Origin: Candidatus Nealsoniibacteriota bacterium
GTDB taxonomy: Bacteria > Patescibacteriota > Minisyncoccia > Minisyncoccales > GWA2-38-27
Assembly (NCBI GenBank): GCA_003559065.1
Contig: PWMZ01000028.1
Location: 1-10,834, forward strand
Length of the DNA stretch: 10,834 nt
Reading direction: 5' to 3'
Position 1 is the first letter of the stretch, and every line of letters begins with the position of its first letter. The notes below the pieces were generated by a model that saw only the letters and a list, made by a program, of their open reading frames with translations, was not told the DNA's origin and ran no database searches. The translations under genes were made by a program, and so were the position numbers. This document shows positions 1 through 6,765 of this stretch, in pieces.

Positions 1-24
1 AAAAAACAATTTTATTTTAAATCC

Positions 25-53
25 TTGCTTTTTCTCGGTTTTTAAGATATTTT
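25..53 (+). promoter_or_regulatory. Probable sigma70-type promoter of yebC, predicted leaderless
   Basis: A -35 box TTGCTT (25-30) is followed by a 17-base spacer and a -10 box TATTTT (48-53). Only seven bases (54-60) separate the -10 from the ATG at 61, so transcription would begin at or next to the A of the start codon. No Shine-Dalgarno sequence lies upstream. The boxes match the consensus at four of six positions each; the 17-base spacing and the repeat of this layout before other genes here strengthen the call. AT-rich sequence makes chance matches possible. Confidence 0.55.
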
Positions 54-60
54 AAAACAT

Positions 61-741
61 ATGAGCGGACACAGCCATTATTCAACTATTAAAAGAAAAA
101 AAGAAGCCGAAGATAAAAAAAGAAGCAAAATATTCTCTAAAATGACTAGGGTAATTATTTTAGCTGCCAAAGACGGAACGGATCCGGCAACAAACACAAA
201 GCTGAAAAATGCTATAGAAGAAGCTAAAAAAGCCGATGTTCCTAAAAATTTAATAGAAAAAGCGATCAAAAAAGGATCCGGCGAGTTATCAGGAGAAAAA
301 CTAGAACCATTTGTTTTTGAAGCTTACGGCCCCAATAATGTCAGTTTAATTATAGAGGGAATTACTGATAACAAAAACAGAGCTCTGGGGGATATAAAAA
401 AGATTCTTAACAAAAACAAAGGAAAGCTAGTTAAAGAAGGGACTATTAAGTGGCGATTTGAACAAAAAGGAGTTATTCTTACTAAACCAAAAGAAAAAGA
501 AAAAACGGAATTAGAAGCGATAGAAGCAGGAGCGGAAGATCTAATATGGAAAGATGACTTTTTAAAAGTTTTTACCAAACCAGAAGATTTTGAAAAAGTA
601 AAAGCAAAACTAGAAAATATTGAAAATTCTTCCCTTGATTGGGTAAGCGAAGAAAAAATAGCGTCAAATAAAGAGATAGATTCTCTTTTAGAAGCTCTTT
701 TAGATAATGATGACGTTCAAAAAGTATATTCAAATACATGA
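61..741 (+). CDS. yebC: YebC/TACO1 family protein
   Basis: The protein has 226 residues and opens with the YebC signature MSGHS, followed by a basic KRKKEAEDKKRSKIF stretch, the DGTDPATN segment (about 39-46) and VPKNLIEKAIKKGSG (about 60-74). The rest has the domain II/III pattern of the family, including EAYGPNN (about 88-94) and IEGITDNKNR (about 98-107). The usual length is about 240-250, so this is a compact version. The family was long annotated as a DNA-binding transcriptional regulator; bacterial and mitochondrial members are now linked to translation, in particular relief of ribosome stalling at difficult motifs. It acts in the cytoplasm. Its stop codon overlaps the ruvC start as ATGA, and yebC-ruvC adjacency is a widespread bacterial pairing. 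The ATG at 61 is chosen because MSGHS is the conserved N-terminus. Confidence 0.95.
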   Translation: MSGHSHYSTIKRKKEAEDKKRSKIFSKMTRVIILAAKDGTDPATNTKLKNAIEEAKKADVPKNLIEKAIKKGSGELSGEKLEPFVFEAYGPNNVSLIIEGITDNKNRALGDIKKILNKNKGKLVKEGTIKWRFEQKGVILTKPKEKEKTELEAIEAGAEDLIWKDDFLKVFTKPEDFEKVKAKLENIENSSLDWVSEEKIASNKEIDSLLEALLDNDDVQKVYSNT

Positions 742-1229
742 TTATTATCGGCATAGATCCTGGCACTCAAACAACCGGCTTTGGTGTTATTAAAACCAAA
801 GAAAAAGAAGTAAAAGTTATTGATTGGGGATGTATTGTTACCGATTCTAAGAACTCTGATGGCAAAAGATTGGTAAAAATCAACAAAGAAATAGGCGAGT
901 TAATCAAAAAGTATAATCCTGACCTTTTGGCTATCGAAAAACTCTTTTTTTTCAAAAACTTAAAAACAGCCCTTCCGGTAAGCGAAGCTAAAGGAGTTAT
1001 TATTTTGGCCGCTTGTAAAAAAAAGATTCCTATTCTTGAATTTACTCCTTTACAAGTCAAAATGACTATCACCGGCTATGGAAGAGCAGAAAAAAAGCAA
1101 GTCCAAAAAATGATAAAAACCTTATTAAAAATTGAAAAACCGATTAAAAAAGATGACGCCGCCGATGCTTTAGGCGTTGCTTTGTGTTGTCATTTAAAAG
1201 AGCTTGCTAAAAAGTCCTATCTAAAGTAA
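738..1229 (+). CDS. ruvC: Crossover junction endodeoxyribonuclease RuvC
   Basis: RuvC is the Holliday-junction resolvase that makes paired nicks in four-way DNA junctions during recombination repair. The 163-residue protein is full length. It starts with IIIGIDPGTQTTGFGV, carrying catalytic Asp7. Glu67 lies in LLAIEKLFF, and the C-terminal acidic pair of the RNase H-like fold lies in KKDDAADALGVAL (Asp139/Asp140 and Asp143). The TGYGRAEKKQVQ segment (112-123) matches the conserved TGxGxAxKxQVQ region. The start codon overlaps the yebC stop (ATGA), which implies translational coupling; there is no Shine-Dalgarno sequence. ruvA and ruvB, often next in line, are not in this window; a penicillin-binding protein follows after 13 bases. 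Confidence 0.96.
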   Translation: MIIIGIDPGTQTTGFGVIKTKEKEVKVIDWGCIVTDSKNSDGKRLVKINKEIGELIKKYNPDLLAIEKLFFFKNLKTALPVSEAKGVIILAACKKKIPILEFTPLQVKMTITGYGRAEKKQVQKMIKTLLKIEKPIKKDDAADALGVALCCHLKELAKKSYLK

Positions 1230-1242
1230 AATAGAAAGAAAG

Positions 1243-3129
1243 ATGAAACTTAAGAAAAAAATTTTCAACGTTTTGAAATACATTTTTTTGTGGGGATTAG
1301 TTGCCTTTCTTTTGGGAACTCTTTTTCTTTTTTCTTTATTTGTCTATTATTCTAGAGATTTACCAAGACCGGATAGGTTTATTGAAAGGACAGTAGCTCA
1401 ATCAACCAAAATTTATGATAGAGAAGGAGACACTCTTTTGTACGAGCTTTATGGAGAAGAAAGAAGGGAATTTATTTCTTTAGAGAAAACTCCTGAACAT
1501 TTAATCCAAGCTGTTATTGCCGCTGAGGATTCTAATTTTTTTCAACACCGGGGATTAGATTTTAAGGGTATTTTTAGATCTTTATTAAAAAATATAAGGC
1601 GAGGAAAAATTGTCGATGGAGGATCAACTATCACTCAACAATTAATTAGAAGTACTTTTTTGACCCCCGACCAAACTTTTGAGAGAAAAATGAGGGAAAT
1701 TGTTCTAGCTATAGAAATAGAAAGACGTTATTCAAAGGAAGAAATAATAGAATGGTATTTAAATCAGATCCCTTTGGGTCCTAATGTTTATGGGGTAGAA
1801 ACGGCCAGCCAACACTATTTTAATAAATCAGCCTCCGACTTATCTTTAGCTGAATCAGCTGTTTTAGCCTCTTTGATCAAGGCTCCAAGTTACTTTAGTT
1901 TTCATAAAGAAAATCTTTTAGAAAGGAAAAATTATGTAATCGATAGAATGGCTATTGAAGGACACATTACCTCAAAAGAAGCAATAGAATTTAAAAAAGA
2001 GGAAATAAACTTTACCGAAGATGCTTCTTTTATCAAAGCACCCCATTTTGTTTTAACCGTTCAAAATTATCTTTTACAAAAATATGGTAGATCTTTTTTG
2101 GAACAAAAAGGGCTAAAGGTAGAAACTTCTTTGGATTGGCAGCTACAACAAATAGCTGAAAAGGCTGTTTCAGAGAATGTAGAAAGAATCAAAAATTATA
2201 ATGCTCATAACGCTGGTTTAGTAGCTCTAAATCCCAAAACCGGTGAAATTTTAGCTATGGTTGGCTCTAGAGATTGGTTTGGATCTCCTTTCCCCGAAGG
2301 TTGTGTTTCTGGCAAAAACTGTCTCTTTGATCCTAAAGTTAATGTCACCACTTATGGAGGAGGAAGACAGCCTGGTTCTGCCTTAAAACCCTTAATTTAT
2401 GCTTTGGCTTTTGAAAAAGGTTATTCTGACAAGACAACCGTTATTGATGAAAAAACTAATTTTGGAGTTTTTGGCGGAGTCCCCTATATCCCCCGCAACT
2501 ACGATGGTAAATTTAGAGGTGAAGTTACTTTAAGAGAATCGCTAGCTCAGTCTTTGAATGTCCCTTCGGTAAAAGTTTTAGCTTATTTAGTGGGACAAGA
2601 ATATGGGATAGAAAACTTAAAGAGATTTGGTTTAACCACCTTTGATAGGCCTCCTAGTTTTTACGGCCTTTCTATTGTTTTAGGTGGCGGGGAAGTAAGG
2701 CTTTTAGAGTTAACTACAGCTTATGGTATTTTTGCTAATGAAGGATTACTGACTAAACCTTCAACAATTTCTAAAATACAAGATAACCAAGGAAATATTT
2801 TAGAGCGAGCAAACATTGATTCCCAAAGAGTTATTCAAAGTTCGGTAGCTAAAACAATAACCGACGTTCTTTCTGATAATTCCGCCAGAGCCCCTATGTT
2901 CGGAAAAAATTCTTTAATGTATTTTGAAAATTACGAAGTAGCTGCAAAGACTGGCACCTCCAATGATTTTAAAGATGCTTGGATAATAGGATATACACCA
3001 GATTTAGTCGTCGGTGTTTGGGCAGGAAATAATAATAATGAACCCATGATTGCCCCAGGAATAACAATTGCCGGTCCTATTTGGAGAAGCTTTTTAGAAG
3101 AAGCTTTACCCCTAAAAAATAATTTGTAG
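1243..3129 (+). CDS. Class A penicillin-binding protein (PBP1A-type transglycosylase/transpeptidase)
   Basis: This bifunctional enzyme polymerises lipid II into glycan strands and cross-links the peptides on the outer face of the cytoplasmic membrane. The 628-residue protein has a short basic N-terminus, one membrane segment (about 13-36), then a GT51 domain with EDSNFFQHRG (catalytic Glu95), GGSTITQQL (about 127-134) and RKMREIVLAIEIER (about 148-161). The transpeptidase domain has all three active-site motifs: SALK (Ser379-Lys382), SLN (437-439) and KTGT (569-572). The C-terminus is short (ALPLKNNL), without an extra domain. The gene follows ruvC by 13 bases with only a weak purine run (GAAAG) before the ATG, so it is probably cotranscribed with yebC-ruvC. 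Its presence implies a peptidoglycan wall. PBP1A versus another class A subtype cannot be settled from the sequence alone. Confidence 0.95.
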   Translation: MKLKKKIFNVLKYIFLWGLVAFLLGTLFLFSLFVYYSRDLPRPDRFIERTVAQSTKIYDREGDTLLYELYGEERREFISLEKTPEHLIQAVIAAEDSNFFQHRGLDFKGIFRSLLKNIRRGKIVDGGSTITQQLIRSTFLTPDQTFERKMREIVLAIEIERRYSKEEIIEWYLNQIPLGPNVYGVETASQHYFNKSASDLSLAESAVLASLIKAPSYFSFHKENLLERKNYVIDRMAIEGHITSKEAIEFKKEEINFTEDASFIKAPHFVLTVQNYLLQKYGRSFLEQKGLKVETSLDWQLQQIAEKAVSENVERIKNYNAHNAGLVALNPKTGEILAMVGSRDWFGSPFPEGCVSGKNCLFDPKVNVTTYGGGRQPGSALKPLIYALAFEKGYSDKTTVIDEKTNFGVFGGVPYIPRNYDGKFRGEVTLRESLAQSLNVPSVKVLAYLVGQEYGIENLKRFGLTTFDRPPSFYGLSIVLGGGEVRLLELTTAYGIFANEGLLTKPSTISKIQDNQGNILERANIDSQRVIQSSVAKTITDVLSDNSARAPMFGKNSLMYFENYEVAAKTGTSNDFKDAWIIGYTPDLVVGVWAGNNNNEPMIAPGITIAGPIWRSFLEEALPLKNNL

Positions 3130-3152
3130 TTTTTCCCTTTTTTTGATATCAT
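3124..3152 (+). promoter_or_regulatory. Probable extended -10 promoter of the VirB4 gene cluster, predicted leaderless
   Basis: The 28-base gap between the PBP gene and the next ORF contains TG-A-TATCAT (extended -10; TG at 3144-3145, hexamer at 3147-3152). A TTG-starting -35-like hexamer (TTGTAG, 3124-3129) lies 17 bases upstream. Only five bases follow the -10 before the ATG at 3158, which places the expected start of transcription at the start codon. The sequence TGATATCA (3144-3151) is also a perfect 8-base palindrome. The -35 match is weak, so the call depends mainly on the extended -10. No terminator hairpin for the upstream gene is visible, so read-through is possible. Confidence 0.45.
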
Positions 3153-3157
3153 AAAGT

Positions 3158-3544
3158 ATGTTTAATTATTCAACGGAAGAAATGTGGGAATTATACAGGT
3201 CCTTGCCTAAAGACTTAAAAGAGATTTCTTTTTCGGAAAAAAGTGCTGATAGAATTTCAGCCGCCTGTCAAAGCCAAAAACTCGATAAAGAAAAAGAAAA
3301 GCAGGTGATTAAAATGGTCGGTTATGTTCTCTTCGGGCTATTACCTCCGAGAGAATTTGCTGGAGCCTTAGAAAAAGAGTTAAAAATTGAAAAAGAAACA
3401 GCCGAAAAAATATTTACTGAAATCAATGCCTTTATTTTTTCTCAAGTAAAAGGTTCTCTAAACTCCCTATATGATACAAAAACAGAAGAGAAAGAAGAAA
3501 AAAAAGAAGTAGAAAAAAACCCTTACAGAGAGCCTATAGATTAA
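3158..3544 (+). CDS. Uncharacterised helical protein, first gene of the PrgI-VirB4 unit
   Basis: I do not recognise a named family for this 128-residue protein. It looks soluble and largely alpha-helical: an acidic N-terminal region (1-35), a charged helix (about 41-52), a conspicuous hydrophobic segment GYVLFGLLPPREF (55-67) with a double proline, then two amphipathic helices (68-107). The last 25 residues are a Lys/Glu-rich, probably disordered tail. The 55-67 segment looks too short and too interrupted to be a membrane span. There is no signal peptide. The stop codon is one base from the PrgI start, so the protein is very probably made together with PrgI, the TraC-like protein and VirB4, and may be a cytoplasmic accessory of that machine. 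That role is inference from position only. The coding call is supported by its own promoter-like sequence and tight packing. Confidence 0.85.
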   Translation: MFNYSTEEMWELYRSLPKDLKEISFSEKSADRISAACQSQKLDKEKEKQVIKMVGYVLFGLLPPREFAGALEKELKIEKETAEKIFTEINAFIFSQVKGSLNSLYDTKTEEKEEKKEVEKNPYREPID

Positions 3545-3545
3545 T

Positions 3546-3947
3546 ATGCAATTTACTGTCCCCCAATTTATAGAAGGAGAAACAAAAATACTAGGGCCAC
3601 TAGGGTTAAAACAACTAGCCTACCTTATTGTTGCCGCTATTATTTGTGCCGTTTTTTACTTTATTCTCCCCTTCGCCCTCTTCGTCGTTTTTTCAATAAT
3701 CGTATTTGGTTCCGGTCTCGCCTTGGCTTTATTAAAGATACAAAACACTCCTTTGCCAGTTATTCTTAAAAATTTTATTGTTTTTATGGGAAAGCCGAAA
3801 GTTTACCTTTGGCAAAAAAAAGAAGCTAAGATTAAAAAAGAAAGAAAAGAAATAATTGAAAAAAAGGAAGAAAAAAAACCTAAGGTCGGTCTCACCAAGA
3901 GACAGAGTAGTTTAACAAAAACAGTTAATAAAATATCTATAAAATAA
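3546..3947 (+). CDS. PrgI family membrane protein
   Basis: PrgI-family proteins are small two-span membrane proteins encoded next to VirB4-type ATPases in type IV secretion and conjugation loci (the name comes from the Enterococcus pheromone plasmid system). This one has 133 residues. It starts with MQFTVPQFIEGETKILGPL, a typical opening for the family, followed by two closely spaced hydrophobic segments (about 22-41 and 43-64) and FIVFMGKPKVYLWQ (about 77-90). The last 45 residues form a Lys/Glu-rich cytoplasmic tail. It begins one base after the previous stop codon and ends one base before the next start codon, so it is an internal operon gene with no room for its own ribosome binding site. 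It probably helps anchor VirB4 at the membrane; that role is inferred from family context. Confidence 0.88.
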   Translation: MQFTVPQFIEGETKILGPLGLKQLAYLIVAAIICAVFYFILPFALFVVFSIIVFGSGLALALLKIQNTPLPVILKNFIVFMGKPKVYLWQKKEAKIKKERKEIIEKKEEKKPKVGLTKRQSSLTKTVNKISIK

Positions 3948-3948
3948 A

Positions 3949-4569
3949 ATGGCATCTACCCAAGACCTTATTCCGGTTAAAAAAATAAAAGATGGAGTTC
4001 TTGTTTTGAAAAAAGGAGGGCTAAGAACCATACTAGCTGTTTCTACTTTAAATTTTGCCTTAAAATCCCAAGAAGAACAAGATTCTATTATCTACCAATT
4101 TCAAAATTTTTTAAACTCTTTGGACTTTGCTTGCCAAATATTACTCCAATCAAGAAAGCTTAATATCGTCGGTTACTTGGACAAAATAAGGGAAATAGAA
4201 AAAAAAGAAGAGGACGAACTTTTAAAAGTTCAAACTGGAGAATATGCTAAATTTATTGAACAAATAATGGCTAAAGGAACAATTATGCAAAAAAACTTTT
4301 TTGTTGTTGTCCCTTTCTCACCAATAGAAATAAAATCAAAAAAAAGTAAAAAAACAGGAAAAAAAGAAGTAGAGGAAGAAAAGTTTCAAAGAAATAAATC
4401 TCAACTCTTACAAAGAACCGAGTTTGTTATTCTCGGTCTTAAGGGTTGTGGGCTAGAGGCTGTCCCCTTAGACAGTTTTGAAATAACTGAGCTTTTGTGG
4501 AGCTTACATCATTTATCAGAAGCGGAATCAGGATATTACCCGGAAATTCCGCCGGAATTATTAAAATGA
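3949..4569 (+). CDS. TraC-like protein, N-terminal part of a split VirB4
   Basis: The 206-residue protein matches the N-terminal domain of TraC/VirB4-type conjugation ATPases: DGVLVLKKGG (15-24), STLNFALKSQEEQ (32-44), then FLNSLDF and LLQSRKLNIVGYL (about 54-77). A helical charged region follows (78-110), then KNFFVVVPFSP (115-125) and a Lys-rich linker (129-150). There is no Walker motif. The next gene starts inside its stop codon (ATGA at 4566-4569) and supplies the ATPase part. The combined 206 + 594 residues equal one ordinary VirB4 of about 800, so the two probably assemble as a single unit at the cytoplasmic face of the membrane. Separate N-domain and ATPase genes are a recurrent arrangement in Patescibacteria as far as I know. 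Confidence 0.83.
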   Translation: MASTQDLIPVKKIKDGVLVLKKGGLRTILAVSTLNFALKSQEEQDSIIYQFQNFLNSLDFACQILLQSRKLNIVGYLDKIREIEKKEEDELLKVQTGEYAKFIEQIMAKGTIMQKNFFVVVPFSPIEIKSKKSKKTGKKEVEEEKFQRNKSQLLQRTEFVILGLKGCGLEAVPLDSFEITELLWSLHHLSEAESGYYPEIPPELLK

Positions 4570-6350
4570 AAATACCTTTTTTAAATAGAAAGAAAGAAAT
4601 TCAATCCCCGGAACAAGAAGGGAAAATAGAAATATTAGATATGATCTCTCCTTCCTTAGTTGAAGTTGGTCAAAATAATATTAAAATAGGAGACACTTTG
4701 TCTAAAACCTATTTCATTTTTTCTTTTCCTCGATATTTAACAACCGGCTGGATGTCTCCGATTATTAATACTAACTTACCTATGGATATTTCTTTTCATA
4801 TCCATCCAGCTGATAGCTCCACTATTTTAAAGCAATTGAGAAGAAGGGTAACTGAAGTTCAGGCTGACCTTTCCGAGAGACAAGAAAAAGGACTAATAAG
4901 AGATCCTGCTTTGGAAATCGCTTATCAAGATTTAGAAGAATTAAGAAACAAAATTCAATCAGCCCAAGAAAGAATGTTTCACTTAAGTATCTACATTACT
5001 GTTTTTGGAAAAACGGAAGAAAAATTAAAAGAAGTAGAGACCGAGATAAGATCTGTTTTAGAATCAAGGCTAATTTATTTAAAACCGGCTCTTCATCAAC
5101 AAAAAGAAGGATTTATTTGTAGTTCCCCTTACGGGTTAAATACTTTAATGATATCAAACGCTATGAATACTTCCCCTCTTTCTAGCACTTTTCCCTTCAC
5201 TTCTTTTGACCTAAGTTCAGGAGACGGTATTTTGTACGGCATTAATAAGCATAATAGTTCCTTGGTTTTGTTTGATCGATTTTCTTTACCTAATGCTAAT
5301 TCTTGTATATTTGCTACTTCCGGTTCCGGAAAAAGTTACGCCGTTAAATTAGAGTTGTTGAGATATCTGATGTTGGGAGTGGATGTTATTATTATCGACC
5401 CGGAAAATGAATATAAGTTTCTATCAGATGCTATCGGCGGATCCTTTTTTAATATGTCTTTGTCTTCTCCTAACCATTTAAATGCCTTTGATTTACCTAA
5501 ACCGGGAGAAGGGGAAGATGCTGAGTCTGTCTTAAGAACCAATGTTATAAACTTGGTAGGTTTAATAAGGCTTATGTTAGGAGGACTTACTCCTGAAGAA
5601 GACGGTATAGTAGACAAAGCTTTAAATGAAACTTATGCTATTAAAGATATAACATCCGAAAGCGATCCTTCTTTGTGGGGAAAAGAGCTTCCTTTTCCTG
5701 TTATGAGCGACTTTGAAGATATTCTCTTAACTATGGAAGGAACCGAATCTTTAGTAAGAAGGTTACAAAAATTCACTAAAGGAGCTTACGCCAATTTCTT
5801 TAATAATCAATCTAATGTTGAAATAAACAATCGTTTAGTTGTTTTCGGAACCAGAGATTTAGAGGATGAATTAAGACCAATGGCCCTTTTCACTGTTTTA
5901 AGATATATTTGGAAAACCGTTACTTCAATCCATAAAAAAAGGCTTTTAGTAGTAGATGAGGCTTGGTGGTTAATGAAAAGTGAAGATAGTGCTTCTTTTC
6001 TTTTCGGTACAGTCAAGAGAGCCAGAAAATATTGGTTAGGAGTAACTACGATTACCCAAGATGTAAATGATTTTTTAAAGTCATCTTATGGTCAACCCAT
6101 TGTCACCAACTCTTCTTTAATTTTATTATTAAAACAAAGTCCAGCCACTATTGACTCAGTTCAAGACGCCTTTAATCTGACTGAAGAGGAAAAGATGACT
6201 CTTCTAGAAACGCCCGTCGGAGAAGGGATCTTTTTTGCCGGCACAAAACACGCTTTAATCAGAATAATTGCCTCTTATACAGAAGATCAGATTATTACTA
6301 CTTCTCCAGAAGAAGTAGAAAAAATTAGAAAGAGTAAAAAATCTTCGTAG
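4566..6350 (+). CDS. virB4: VirB4 family type IV secretion ATPase
   Basis: VirB4 ATPases power type IV secretion, conjugation or DNA uptake at the cytoplasmic side of the membrane. The chosen start at 4566 (MKIPFLNRKK) gives 594 residues and overlaps the upstream stop as ATGA; an upstream in-frame ATG at 4497 would overlap the TraC-like gene by 73 bases and adds sequence without family character. Residues 1-230 hold the connecting domain, with GWMSPIINTNLPMDISFHIHP (61-81) and a long amphipathic helix (84-140). The ATPase core has Walker A TSGSGKS (251-257), IIIDPENEY (275-283), Walker B RLLVVDEAW (459-467, Asp464/Glu465) and TITQDVNDF (495-503). All expected catalytic features are intact. 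It is the last gene of its unit and ends one base from the convergent jag stop. No VirD4, VirB6 or relaxase gene is present, so the transported substrate is unknown. Confidence 0.92.
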   Translation: MKIPFLNRKKEIQSPEQEGKIEILDMISPSLVEVGQNNIKIGDTLSKTYFIFSFPRYLTTGWMSPIINTNLPMDISFHIHPADSSTILKQLRRRVTEVQADLSERQEKGLIRDPALEIAYQDLEELRNKIQSAQERMFHLSIYITVFGKTEEKLKEVETEIRSVLESRLIYLKPALHQQKEGFICSSPYGLNTLMISNAMNTSPLSSTFPFTSFDLSSGDGILYGINKHNSSLVLFDRFSLPNANSCIFATSGSGKSYAVKLELLRYLMLGVDVIIIDPENEYKFLSDAIGGSFFNMSLSSPNHLNAFDLPKPGEGEDAESVLRTNVINLVGLIRLMLGGLTPEEDGIVDKALNETYAIKDITSESDPSLWGKELPFPVMSDFEDILLTMEGTESLVRRLQKFTKGAYANFFNNQSNVEINNRLVVFGTRDLEDELRPMALFTVLRYIWKTVTSIHKKRLLVVDEAWWLMKSEDSASFLFGTVKRARKYWLGVTTITQDVNDFLKSSYGQPIVTNSSLILLLKQSPATIDSVQDAFNLTEEEKMTLLETPVGEGIFFAGTKHALIRIIASYTEDQIITTSPEEVEKIRKSKKSS

Positions 6351-6351
6351 T

Positions 6352-6765
6352 TTAACTAGGCCTTATAATTACTTTTCTTTCTTTCCCCTCACCAACACTT
6401 TCTGTTTTGACATCTTCTCTTTTTTCTAATTCTAGGTGAATAATTCTTCTTTCATAAGAAGACATAGGGTTGAGAACTTTTTCTTCTTTTAATAGGGCCA
6501 CCCTATCAGCAACCACCTGGACAGCTTGTTTCAATTCTTTTTCTTTTTTCTTTTTAAACCCATTAATATCTAAATTAAGGTAATAAAATTCATCAGTTTG
6601 TTTCTTTATAATTTTTCTTAAAAGATATTGGATATCTTCCAGGGCTTCTCCTAACCCAAAAGCTTTTAAGTTAACATAAAGATGATCTTGCTCTGAAGAA
6701 ATCTCTTCTATTTCTACACCAATAAGTTTGGTAAATTCTTGAATAATTTTTTTAATCTTGTCCAT
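6352..6765 (-). CDS. jag: Jag/KhpB-like R3H domain RNA-binding protein
   Basis: This is the single-stranded nucleic acid binding protein usually encoded after yidC; in Gram-positive bacteria it pairs with KhpA and affects cell division and envelope growth. The 137-residue protein lacks the N-terminal Jag_N domain: residue 1 already begins the KH-like region (1-65). This is followed by LDINGFKKKKEKEL (65-78) and a C-terminal R3H domain with YERRIIH (104-110, the R-xxx-H being Arg106/His110) and TESVGEGKERKVII (121-134). The KH loop is unusual: at GEALEDIQYL (39-48), which aligns well with the family, the preceding signature is GLG (37-39) and not GxxG. The start overlaps the yidC end by 14 bases. 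It is the last gene of the rpmH operon. Confidence 0.9.
   Translation of the reverse strand: MDKIKKIIQEFTKLIGVEIEEISSEQDHLYVNLKAFGLGEALEDIQYLLRKIIKKQTDEFYYLNLDINGFKKKKEKELKQAVQVVADRVALLKEEKVLNPMSSYERRIIHLELEKREDVKTESVGEGKERKVIIRPS

Noticed and set aside
78..1072. Minus-strand ORFs of 63, 84, 64 and 101 residues opposite yebC and ruvC
   Set aside because: They are shadows of well-conserved plus-strand genes; their sequences show no recognisable domain.
3580..3606. Short direct repeat CTAGGG...CTAGGG in prgI
   Set aside because: It lies in coding sequence, is only six bases twice, and has no further copies or structure.
4497..4568. Upstream ATG extending the VirB4 ATPase by 23 residues
   Set aside because: It would overlap the TraC-like gene by 73 bases; ATG 4566 gives an ATGA junction, the rule for neighbouring genes here.
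4560..4572. Programmed -1 frameshift joining the TraC-like protein and VirB4
   Set aside because: The bases before the stop (A TTA AAA) do not fit the X XXY YYZ rule, and a stop-start overlap explains the layout.
6348..6358. Palindrome TAGTT-T-AACTA at the convergent stops as a terminator
   Set aside because: The arms are five bases with a one-base centre, so no stable RNA hairpin forms, and there is no GC content or T-run; it arises from two facing stop codons.
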